DNA of 64,000 bases from the NCBI RefSeq assembly GCF_024172085.1, contig NZ_JAMZDZ010000001.1:7006001-7070000 (forward strand), in the 5' to 3' direction. Shown here piece by piece: positions 24,970 to 32,402 of this stretch; positions within the stretch are counted from its first letter, which is position 1, and every line of letters begins with the position of its first letter. Both the position numbers and the translations under genes were made by a program. Source of the stretch: Hamadaea flava (GTDB lineage: Bacteria; Actinomycetota; Actinomycetes; Mycobacteriales; Micromonosporaceae). The notes under the pieces were generated by a model that worked only from the letters and a program-made list of their open reading frames with translations, did not search any database and was not told the origin of the DNA.

Positions 24970-26136
24970 ATGGCCGACGATCAGCTGCTGACCACCGCCG
25001 AAGTCGCCCAGCGGCTGCGGATCAAGCCGGAGACCATTTACGCGTACGTGAGCCGGGGGCTGTTGACTCGCGTCAAGGTTCCGGGCGAGCGGATCAGCCG
25101 GTTCCGGCTCTCGGACGTGGAACGGCTGGCCTCGCGTACGCAGGGAACCAGGCCGGAGCGGGATGCCGCACCGGCCATGCGGACGGCGATCACGCTCATT
25201 GCGTACAACCGGCTCTTTTATCGAGGCCGGGAGGCCGCGAGCCTGGTGGACACCCCGTTCGAGCAAGTGGCCACGTGGCTGTGGGGTGGTGGCGCGACCG
25301 AGTTCGCGGCACCGGGCGAGGCGCTGGAGCGGGCGCGGAGCGCGAGCGCGCACCTGCCGCCGCACGCGCGGCTGGCCGACCGGCTGCCGGTGATCGTCGC
25401 GGTGGTGGCGGCGACGGACCCGCTGCGGTTCGATCTGTCTCCGTCCACTGTGGTTACCCGCGCGCCAGAGCTGGTCGCGACCATGGTCGACGCGTTGCCC
25501 GCGCGAGGCGAGCCGGCCGATCGCACCGTCGCGGCCCGCCTGTGGTCGCGACTGACCGAACGCGCACCCTCCGCGCGGGACCTTCGGGCCATCAACGCGG
25601 CACTCGTTCTGCTCGCGGACCATGACTTAGCCGCTTCGACCATCGCGGTACGCGTCGCCGCATCGACCCGAGCCCACCCGTACGCCGTGGTGTCGGCCGG
25701 ATTAGGCGCGTTGGACGGGCCGATGCACGGCGCGGTCGGAGCCGGCGTCTACCGGCTGATCGAGACCGCCGCCCGGGACGGAGCGGCGTCCGCGATCGCC
25801 GAGCACCTGCGGAGTGGTGGACTACCGGGGTTCGGGCACTCGCTCTATCCGGACGGCGATCCCCGAGCGCGGGCGCTGCTCGACCTCGTGCCGATCCCCG
25901 ACGACCTCCAAGTGACGCTTGACGACCTCGTCCGGACGGCGAACGCGAAGCCGAACATCGACTTCGCGGTGGCGGCGCTCGCGCACTCGGCCGGGATGGG
26001 CGCGGGGGCGGCCGAGGTGATCTTCGCTGTCGCCCGGACCGCGGGCTGGATCGCGCACGCCATCGAGGAGTACGCCCAGCCGCCCCACCGGTTCCGCTGG
26101 AGCAGCGGCTACACCGGCCCGACGCCGGAGGCGTGA
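24970..26136 (+). CDS. citrate synthase-like protein fused to N-terminal helix-turn-helix domain
   Basis: 388 residues. Residues 1-55 form an excisionase/MerR-type winged HTH (LLTTAEVAQRLRIKPETIYA, then YVSRGLLTRV and RFRLSDVERL). The rest is a citrate synthase-like domain: AITLIAYNRLFYRGREA, VRVAASTRAHPYAVVSAGL, LDGPMHGAVGAGVYRLI, GFGHSLYPDGDPRARALL and PNIDFAVAAL. The first active-site His of the partner enzyme (VDHGFNAS) is replaced here around DHDLAAST, where His is kept but the motif differs. Two TTA codons (25627-25629, 25702-25704) occur, rare in such a genome. It may sense a metabolite and regulate the divergent gene; catalytic activity is open. Confidence 0.85.
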   Translation: MADDQLLTTAEVAQRLRIKPETIYAYVSRGLLTRVKVPGERISRFRLSDVERLASRTQGTRPERDAAPAMRTAITLIAYNRLFYRGREAASLVDTPFEQVATWLWGGGATEFAAPGEALERARSASAHLPPHARLADRLPVIVAVVAATDPLRFDLSPSTVVTRAPELVATMVDALPARGEPADRTVAARLWSRLTERAPSARDLRAINAALVLLADHDLAASTIAVRVAASTRAHPYAVVSAGLGALDGPMHGAVGAGVYRLIETAARDGAASAIAEHLRSGGLPGFGHSLYPDGDPRARALLDLVPIPDDLQVTLDDLVRTANAKPNIDFAVAALAHSAGMGAGAAEVIFAVARTAGWIAHAIEEYAQPPHRFRWSSGYTGPTPEA

Positions 26137-26187
26137 CCGCCTTCCCTCCGAAGGCGTGACCGCCTTCCCTCCGAAGGCGTGACCGCC
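26131..26187 (+). repeat. 23-bp tandem repeat over the end of the HTH-citrate synthase gene
   Basis: GCGTGACCGCCTTCCCTCCG followed by AAG repeats at 26131-26153 and 26154-26176, then a partial copy to 26187. The first unit includes the gene's TGA stop. It abuts family A copy 3. Confidence 0.85.
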
Positions 26188-26270
26188 GGAGTTGATCAGG
26201 GTGCTGGGGAGTTGATCAGGGTGCCCGGGACACGACACGCCGGTCGATCATGGCCGAAGGTTCATGATCG
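26188..26270 (+). repeat. GATC-type intergenic repeat, family A copy 3
   Basis: GGAGTTGATCAGGGTGCTGG, GAGTTGATCAGGGTGCCCGG, ACACGACACGCCGGTCGATC and then GAAGGTTCATGATCGCGCC, in the same order as copies 1 and 2. Confidence 0.8.
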
Positions 26271-26311
26271 CGCCCCCAAGGCGCACGCGAGGGGGAGTCT
26301 CCATCAAGCGA

Positions 26312-26341
26312 TTGACGGAGCGGCGGGCGGGCCGTTAGCCT
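26312..26341 (+). promoter_or_regulatory. tetR-operon promoter, leaderless
   Basis: TTGACG (26312-26317), an 18-base spacer and TAGCCT (26336-26341), ending six bases before the ATG at 26348. This is the clearest sigma70-type promoter in the window, and the spacing implies leaderless translation of the TetR gene. Confidence 0.65.
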
Positions 26342-26347
26342 GCGGGG

Positions 26348-26926
26348 ATGCCGGAGGAGAAGGCCAGCCGGGACCGCGTACTCGAGGCCGCGACGCGCTT
26401 GTTCGCCGAGCGCGGCTATGACGGCACCAGCACGCGGGAGATCGGCCGGGCGAGTGGACTGAACATCGCCACCGTGGCGTACCACGTGGGTGCCAAGGCG
26501 GATCTGTATCGCGAGGTCATGCGGCACGCGTACGAGTTGGAACGCGAAGCGCTCGACAGCGCGATCCGGGACTTGCGCGCGGAGCGGGACCCGATGCTGG
26601 GCGTGCAGGTGCTCGTGCGGCGCTATCTGGACTTCTGCCTGGCCAATTCGTATGTGCCCGCGCTGTGGATGCGGCGGTGGCTCGCGGACGCCGCCGATGT
26701 GACCGGCCTGGAGCAGGAGTACGCCTGGCCGCTGATCGACCTGGTCCGGGACGCGATCGGAATTGACGACGACATGACACTCTGGACCGTCATGTGGAGC
26801 ATCCACGGCTTCGTCCAGGCCGGCGTGCTGGACGCCGACGGCAAGCGGCACGTGCACGATCTCGCCACGGTGGACCGCTACCGGGCGCATCTGGACACCC
26901 TCGTAGCGAAGTGGATGGCGGCGTGA
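26348..26926 (+). CDS. TetR/AcrR family transcriptional regulator
   Basis: 192 residues. The HTH lies at about 10-55: DRVLEAATRLFAERGYDGTS, then TREIGRASGLNIATVAYHVG and KADLYREVM. The remaining helices form the ligand-binding/dimer domain (LVRRYLDFCLANSYVPALWM, WTVMWSIHGFVQAGVL). It should repress its own operon until an unknown ligand binds. The stop overlaps the GTG of the transporter by four bases, and the transporter is followed two bases later by the PLP enzyme. The three genes are therefore one unit, and the regulator presumably senses something exported, imported or degraded by them. Confidence 0.92.
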   Translation: MPEEKASRDRVLEAATRLFAERGYDGTSTREIGRASGLNIATVAYHVGAKADLYREVMRHAYELEREALDSAIRDLRAERDPMLGVQVLVRRYLDFCLANSYVPALWMRRWLADAADVTGLEQEYAWPLIDLVRDAIGIDDDMTLWTVMWSIHGFVQAGVLDADGKRHVHDLATVDRYRAHLDTLVAKWMAA

Positions 26927-28224
26927 ACAAGGGCCGACTCGCCGGGTACGGCGTGGGATCGATCGGCACCGGGGTCTTCTCGACTGTTCCGGGGCTGCTC
27001 CTGCTGTTCTTCCTGACCGATGTGCTGGCCGTGCCGGCGGCGCTGGCCGGGGTCGTGGTGGTGGCGCCGAAGGCGCTGGACGTGCTGTTCAATCCGATCA
27101 TCGGGGCGGCCAGCGACCGGGAGGCGGTCCGCACGGCGCGCCGCACGAAGCTGTTGCTGACCGGGGCGCTCCTGATGCCGGTGGCGTTCGCGACGATGTT
27201 CCTGAGCCCGTCGAGCGGGTACGCCGGCGCGGTCTGGGTGACGCTGGCGTTCATCGGCGCCTCGGTGGCGTTCGCCGCCTTCCAGGTGCCGTACGTCGCG
27301 TTGCCCGCCGAGATGTCCGACGAACCCGATACGCGGCTGCGCGTGATGACCTGGCGGATCGTCTTCCTGACCTTGGGCATTCTGATCGCCGGTGGGCTCG
27401 CCCCCGCTGTCGTGGACCTCGGTGGCGGCGGTCGTCCCGGGTACGCCCTGATGGGAGCGGTCGTCGGGGCGATCGTCCTCGCGGCCTGCGTGACGGCGAC
27501 GCTGTCGACGCGGTGGGTGCGGTCGCGGCCGGGCGGCGAGGTGCTGGGCCTGGTGGCGGCGTTCCGGACGGCCCGGGGGAACCGGCCGTTCTTCCTGCTC
27601 ATGGCGGCCTTCGTGACACAGGCCGTGGGCATCGCGATCATGCTCGCCGCCGTGCCGTACGTGGCGACGTATTGGCTCGGCGACTACAGCCTCACCTCGA
27701 TCCTGTTCGTCTGCGTCGTCGGCCCGAGCGCGCTCGCCGTACCGGTGTGGTCGGCGCTCGCCAGGCGGTTCGGCCGGCTGCGCTGCTTCACCGTGGCCAT
27801 GATCGTTTTCACGGTGGCGGCGGCGCTCAACTACCCGCTCGGCCGGGCGTCCGTCACGGCCGGAGTGCTGTCCGCCGCCGCCGTGCTCGGGCTCTGCTAC
27901 GCGGCGTTGCAGGTGCTGCCGCTGGCGATGATGCCGGACGCCATCGTCGCCGACGCGGCGCGTACGGGGCAGGTTCAGGCCGGGGCGTTCACCGGCGCCT
28001 GGACCGCGGGGGAGACGGCCGGACTCGCCGTCGGCCCCGGCCTCTACGCCCTGATGCTCGCGGCGGGCGGCTTCCTGTCCTCCACCTTCGACGCGCCGGT
28101 CACCCAGCCCGGCTCGGCGAAAACGGCTCTGCTGCTGGGGTTCACCGTTGTACCGGCGCTGCTCATGCTGGCGTCGCTGCCCATCCTGCGTGCCTACGGG
28201 CGCGCCCGCACCACGGGAAATTGA
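26923..28224 (+). CDS. MFS transporter, GPH/MelB-like
   Basis: 433 residues with about twelve membrane segments. It starts VNKGRLAGYGVGSIGTGVFS, and the loop PKALDVLFNPIIGAASDRE after the second segment is typical of the glycoside-pentoside-hexuronide:cation symporter branch of the MFS. FQVPYVALPAEMSDEPDTR is the equivalent conserved loop after the fourth segment. The substrate is not known. It is translationally coupled to tetR (GTGA overlap) and two bases ahead of the PLP-dependent decarboxylase/lyase gene. Confidence 0.88.
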   Translation: MNKGRLAGYGVGSIGTGVFSTVPGLLLLFFLTDVLAVPAALAGVVVVAPKALDVLFNPIIGAASDREAVRTARRTKLLLTGALLMPVAFATMFLSPSSGYAGAVWVTLAFIGASVAFAAFQVPYVALPAEMSDEPDTRLRVMTWRIVFLTLGILIAGGLAPAVVDLGGGGRPGYALMGAVVGAIVLAACVTATLSTRWVRSRPGGEVLGLVAAFRTARGNRPFFLLMAAFVTQAVGIAIMLAAVPYVATYWLGDYSLTSILFVCVVGPSALAVPVWSALARRFGRLRCFTVAMIVFTVAAALNYPLGRASVTAGVLSAAAVLGLCYAALQVLPLAMMPDAIVADAARTGQVQAGAFTGAWTAGETAGLAVGPGLYALMLAAGGFLSSTFDAPVTQPGSAKTALLLGFTVVPALLMLASLPILRAYGRARTTGN

Positions 28225-28226
28225 AC

Positions 28227-29663
28227 ATGTTGCCTGAACACGGCCGATCCTCGGCTGAGCTGCTGGACGAATTGCGGCAGCTGCGCGCTGCCGACCTGCC
28301 CACCCAAGGCGGCCGCACGACGGCGTACGTCTATGACAGCGGCCGTCCCGAGGTCCGCGCGGCCGCGCAGGCGGCGTACCTGGAGATGCTGGAGGTCAAC
28401 GGGCTCGATCCGACCGCCTTCCCCAGCATCGTCCGGCTGGAGCGCGAGGTGGTCGCGGCGGTCGCGAGCCGGCTCGGCGGCGACGACGCCACCCCCGGGA
28501 TCTTCACCAGCGGCGGCACGGAGTCGATCATCCTGGCGGTCAAGGCCGCGCGCGACTCGCGTCCCGACGTGGCCGAGCCGGAGATCGTGGTCCCGACCAC
28601 GGTCCACGCGGCCTTTCACAAGGCCGGTCACTACCTAGGGGTACGCGTAAAGCAGGTCCCGGTCTCGCCGTCTTCCTTTCGGGCTGACGCGGCGGCGACA
28701 GCCGACGCGATCACGGAGAACACCGTCCTCGTGGTCGCGTCCGCACCGTCCTACGCGCACGGTGTGATCGATCCCGTCACCGAGATCGCCGCCGTCGCGC
28801 TGGAGCGCGGGATCGCGTGCCACGTCGACGCGTGTGTCGGCGGCTGGCTGCTGCCCTGGCTGGCCGACGCCGGAGCCGACGTGTCGCCGTTCGATCTCAG
28901 CGTTCCCGGCGTGACCTCGCTGTCGGTCGACCTCCACAAGTTCGGGTACGCCCCCAAGGGCGCCTCGGTCCTGTTGTTCCGCGACTCGGAGCTGCGGCTG
29001 GCGGCGTACTTCGCGTGCGCGGAGTGGCCCGGCTACACCGTGATCAACTCGACGATCCAGAGCAGCAAGGGCGCCGGTCCGCTGGCGGGCGCCTGGGCGA
29101 CCTTGCAGGCCCTGGGCACCTCCGGCTACCGGCAGCTCGGGGCGTCGGCCTTGGCGGCCACTCGCCAGGTTGTGCGCGGCATCGCGGACATTCCCGGCTT
29201 GAAGGTGCTCGGCTCGCCGGATGCGACCCTGGTGGCGTTCACCGTGGACGACGATCCCGGCTTGGACCTGTTCACGATCGCCGACGAGGCCCGGGCCCGG
29301 GGCTTCTTTCTCCAACCCCAGCTCAGCTACGCCGGGATGCCCGCCAGCCTGCACCTGACCCTGACCGGAGTCAGCGCGGAAGGCGTCGACGCGCTGCTGG
29401 CCACGCTCACGATCGCGGTGGAAGCGGCGCGGGCGATCGGGCCGGCGCCGACGGCCGGGCTCGCCGAGATGATCGGCGGGCTGGACTTCGCCGCGCTCGA
29501 CGACGCCACGTTCGCCTCGTTGCTGCCGGCCGTGGGGGTTTCCTTCGCCGAGGGCACGCCCCGGATGGCCGCCGTCAACGGGGTGCTCGACGGGCTGCCG
29601 CCCGCCGCGCGCGAGGCGTTGCTGACGCGGTTCCTCTCGGCGCTCTACAGCCCCGCCCTCTAG
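28227..29663 (+). CDS. PLP-dependent decarboxylase/lyase, sphingosine-1-phosphate lyase-like
   Basis: 478 residues of the group II PLP-dependent decarboxylase family (fold type I). GIFTSGGTESIILAVKAARD binds the phosphate, HVDACVGGWLLPWL holds the Asp contacting the pyridine nitrogen, and SVDLHKFGYAPKGASVLLF contains the Schiff-base Lys. HKFGYAPKG and the neighbouring NSTIQSSKGAGPLAGAWATL closely follow the sphingosine-1-phosphate lyase branch, which cleaves phosphorylated long-chain amino alcohols. A C-terminal ~80-residue helical extension follows. Whether the substrate is a sphingoid base or an amino acid is open. Encoded with tetR and an MFS transporter; ends at a perfect terminator palindrome. 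Confidence 0.87.
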   Translation: MLPEHGRSSAELLDELRQLRAADLPTQGGRTTAYVYDSGRPEVRAAAQAAYLEMLEVNGLDPTAFPSIVRLEREVVAAVASRLGGDDATPGIFTSGGTESIILAVKAARDSRPDVAEPEIVVPTTVHAAFHKAGHYLGVRVKQVPVSPSSFRADAAATADAITENTVLVVASAPSYAHGVIDPVTEIAAVALERGIACHVDACVGGWLLPWLADAGADVSPFDLSVPGVTSLSVDLHKFGYAPKGASVLLFRDSELRLAAYFACAEWPGYTVINSTIQSSKGAGPLAGAWATLQALGTSGYRQLGASALAATRQVVRGIADIPGLKVLGSPDATLVAFTVDDDPGLDLFTIADEARARGFFLQPQLSYAGMPASLHLTLTGVSAEGVDALLATLTIAVEAARAIGPAPTAGLAEMIGGLDFAALDDATFASLLPAVGVSFAEGTPRMAAVNGVLDGLPPAAREALLTRFLSALYSPAL

Positions 29664-29666
29664 CTG

Positions 29667-29723
29667 CAGATCACGGTTACGCAGGCCAAAACCGCCGGTT
29701 TTGGCCTGCGTAACCGTGATCTG
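29667..29723. terminator. perfect 27-bp palindrome, family B copy 4, bidirectional terminator
   Basis: Arms of 27 bases (29667-29693 and 29697-29723) pair perfectly around a 3-base loop, beginning CAGATCACGGTTACGCAGG. It starts three bases after the PLP enzyme stop and ends 12 bases before the stop of the convergent protease gene. The outer CAGATCACGG links it to the family B repeats. Confidence 0.85.
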
Positions 29724-29735
29724 TCGGGAACGCTG

Positions 29736-30599
29736 TCACCAGTGGTGGGGGACGTAGGTGTACTCCATGCCGTAGAGGCAGAGCGCCGCCGTCGCCAGGT
29801 ACGCCGCTCCGATGGCCCAGCGCGTACTGGCGGGGACGTCGAAGAAGGCGCTGGTCCGCCCGGCTTTGCGATCCTTCCAACGGCGGTAGGTCTCGATGCC
29901 GCCCATGATCAGGACGAAGATCAGGATCGGGTTGGGCCGCAGGATGAGGAAGACTGCCGCGCCTACCAGTCCGGCGATCCAGATGGCGGGGTGCAGTGCG
30001 CCCGCGACCCGGCCGCCGTCCAGTGGCAGCACCGGGAACAGGTTGAACAGGTTGATCAGGAAGCCGGAGTACGCCAACGCCGTCAACAGCGGGGATCCGC
30101 TCGACTGGGCTGCGGCGAGGACGGCGATCGTGCCGACCACTCCGGCGATCGGCCCGGCGAGTGCTGAGGCCGCCTCCTGCGCCACCGAGCGCTGTTCGCC
30201 CTCGATCTTGACGAACGCGCCCAGGAATGGGACGAACATCGGCGCGCTGGCCTTCACACCCTGGAACCGCAGCACGATGACGTGCCCGATCTCGTGGACG
30301 AAGATCAGCAGGACGAAGCCGATCGCGAACCACCAGCCGTAGAAGATGGCGTACCCGACGACCGACAGCAGCATGGTGAAGGCCGTCTTGAAGTGGGCGA
30401 ACAGCCAGACGCCCTTGAGCAGGCCGACGAGTTTGCCCGCGCCCGCGACCTTGGTGGCGCCGGCCGCCACGGCGACGCCCGCGCCCGCTTTGCCCGCACG
30501 ATCCCGCCAGGTCTTCTTCTTCTGCATGACCTGGGACTCGACCTGCGACACCGTCGGTGGAGGCTGGGTAACAGTTTGCGGCGGAGGGGAGGGTTCCAC
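29736..30599 (-). CDS. site-2 protease-like M50 membrane metallopeptidase
   Basis: 287 residues. The zinc motif VHEIGHVIVL (about residue 100) and the NLFPVLPLDGGRVAGAL motif that gives the third ligand define the M50 family. Several membrane helices flank them (e.g. GYAIFYGWWFAIGFVLLIF). The N-terminal 30 residues are Pro/Thr/Gln-rich. Relatives cleave membrane proteins within the bilayer, often anti-sigma factors; no such partner is adjacent. The GTG at 30599 is preceded at seven bases by TACTTT (30607-30612, minus strand), a leaderless -10. Divergent from the FAD oxidoreductase gene. Confidence 0.9.
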   Translation of the reverse strand: MEPSPPPQTVTQPPPTVSQVESQVMQKKKTWRDRAGKAGAGVAVAAGATKVAGAGKLVGLLKGVWLFAHFKTAFTMLLSVVGYAIFYGWWFAIGFVLLIFVHEIGHVIVLRFQGVKASAPMFVPFLGAFVKIEGEQRSVAQEAASALAGPIAGVVGTIAVLAAAQSSGSPLLTALAYSGFLINLFNLFPVLPLDGGRVAGALHPAIWIAGLVGAAVFLILRPNPILIFVLIMGGIETYRRWKDRKAGRTSAFFDVPASTRWAIGAAYLATAALCLYGMEYTYVPHHW

Positions 30600-30629
30600 G
30601 ACCGCCAAAGTAGCGCAAGACTGCACCTT

Positions 30630-32273
30630 ATGGCGTTCCCCGAAGAACCTCCGCGGCCTCATCGTGCCTACCGGCACGGGCGGTACCAGATGATCATCAT
30701 CGGGGGAGGGCACAACGGCTTGGTGGCCGCCGCCTACCTGGCGCGGGCCGGGCAGCGGGTGCTGGTGCTGGAGCGGCGCGAGGTCGTGGGCGGTGCGGCC
30801 GTGACCGAGCGGCCGTTCGGGCCGGACTTCGCGGTGACCTCGTTGTCCTATGTGGTCAGTCTGCTCGATCCCGGGATGGTGCGCGACCTGCGGCTTGCCG
30901 AGCACGGTTATCACGTGTACCCGCAGGGGCCCTATTTCGCGCCGCGCCGCGACGGCCGAGCGCTGCGGCTGGCCGACGACCCGGCCGACCGGTACGCGGA
31001 GATCGCGAAATTCTCGCCGCGCGACGCCGACGCCTACGAGCAGTGGGACGCCTGGATGAGCCGGCTCGGCGGCCTGGTCGGGCCGCTGCTGAAGGAGATA
31101 CCGCCGAAGGTCGGCTCGAAGCGGCCCGGTGACCTGCTTGGGCTGGCCCGGATCGGGGCGAAACTGCGCAAGGTCGACGTACGCGCGGCGTTCGACCTCA
31201 CGCGGCTGTTCACGGCCAGCGTCGCCGATCTGGTCGAGGAGCGGTTCGAGTCGGACGCGATGCGGGGGCTGCTCAGCGTCTCCGGAGTGATCGGCGGCTG
31301 GGCCGGTCCGCGCAGTGCCGGGACGGCGTACGTGCTGCTCCATCACCATGTCGGGGAGGCCGTCGACGGGCAGACCGGCGCGTGGGGCTTCCCTCGGGGC
31401 GGGATGGGCGCGGTGACGCAGGCGCTCGCAGCCGCCGCCCGCGGCTTCGGAGCCGAGATCCGCACGTCGGCCCCGGTCGCCCGGATCTCGACCCGCGACG
31501 GTCGCGTCACCGGCGTCGTCCTGGCCGACGGCGAGGAGATCGCGGCACCCGTCGTCATCACGACGGCGCATCCGAAGATCTCGTTCCTGCGGTTGCTGGA
31601 CCGAGCCGAGTTGCCGCCGGACTTCGTGGCCGACATCGAGTCCTATCAGACCCGGTCCGGCACGGTGAAGGTGAACTTCGCGGTCGATCGGCTGCCGGAG
31701 TTCGCGGCGCACCCGTCCTACGACCCGGCGGTGCACGGCGGCACGATCGTGCTGTCGGAGTCGCTCGACGACGTGGAGACCGCGTTCCAGGAGGCGGTCG
31801 CGGGCCGGCCGGCCACTCTGCCGTTCGCCGACGTCTGCATACCCAGCGTCTTCGACCCGACGCTGGCTCCGGAAGGCAAGCACGTCGTCTCGATGTTCAC
31901 CCAATGGGTTCCGCACACCTTCGCCTCCGCTCCGTTCGACGACGAGCTGTCGGCGTACGCCGATCGGCTGACCGAGCGCATGGAGCTGGTCGCGCCCGGG
32001 TTCACGGCGTCGATCCTGAGCCGTCAGGTGATCGGACCGCACCGCATGCAGGAGGAGTACGGACTCGTCGGCGGCAACATCTTCCACGGCGAGCTGACCG
32101 CCGGCCAGATGTTCCACTGCCGCCCGGCCGCCGGATACGCCGATCTGCGTACGCCGATCCGAGGGCTGTATCAAGCCGGTTCGGCGACCCATGGCGGGGG
32201 AGGCGTGACGGGTGTTCCGGGCCGGAACGTGGTCCGGCAGATCCGGCGTGATCTGCGGTTCCGTCGCAGGTGA
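30630..32273 (+). CDS. FAD-dependent oxidoreductase, PYROXD2/phytoene desaturase-like
   Basis: 547 residues. The FAD-binding motif MIIIGGGHNGLVAAAYLARA (about 21-40) ends in the ribose-binding Glu of VLVLERREVVGG. The amine-oxidase/phytoene-desaturase superfamily fold follows. GGMGAVTQALAAAARGFGAE and the C-terminal FAD motif (RTPIRGLYQAGSATHGGGG) are typical of the PYROXD2-like branch. The substrate is unknown. The start is uncertain: ATG 30630 leaves only 30 bases from the divergent protease start, and ATG 30690 begins directly at the FAD motif. I keep 30630, because residues RYQ before the motif look like part of the first strand. Confidence 0.85.
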   Translation: MAFPEEPPRPHRAYRHGRYQMIIIGGGHNGLVAAAYLARAGQRVLVLERREVVGGAAVTERPFGPDFAVTSLSYVVSLLDPGMVRDLRLAEHGYHVYPQGPYFAPRRDGRALRLADDPADRYAEIAKFSPRDADAYEQWDAWMSRLGGLVGPLLKEIPPKVGSKRPGDLLGLARIGAKLRKVDVRAAFDLTRLFTASVADLVEERFESDAMRGLLSVSGVIGGWAGPRSAGTAYVLLHHHVGEAVDGQTGAWGFPRGGMGAVTQALAAAARGFGAEIRTSAPVARISTRDGRVTGVVLADGEEIAAPVVITTAHPKISFLRLLDRAELPPDFVADIESYQTRSGTVKVNFAVDRLPEFAAHPSYDPAVHGGTIVLSESLDDVETAFQEAVAGRPATLPFADVCIPSVFDPTLAPEGKHVVSMFTQWVPHTFASAPFDDELSAYADRLTERMELVAPGFTASILSRQVIGPHRMQEEYGLVGGNIFHGELTAGQMFHCRPAAGYADLRTPIRGLYQAGSATHGGGGVTGVPGRNVVRQIRRDLRFRRR

Positions 32274-32402
32274 GCATGGTTGTGGTGTGAGCCACGTCAC
32301 GAAGATCTCTGAGCTAACCGCCGCGTAATGCTGGGATAGACGATCACCGGCGTCTACGGTTGTCGGACCGCCCCCCGATAACGCCGCATTCGAGGAGCTG
32401 CT

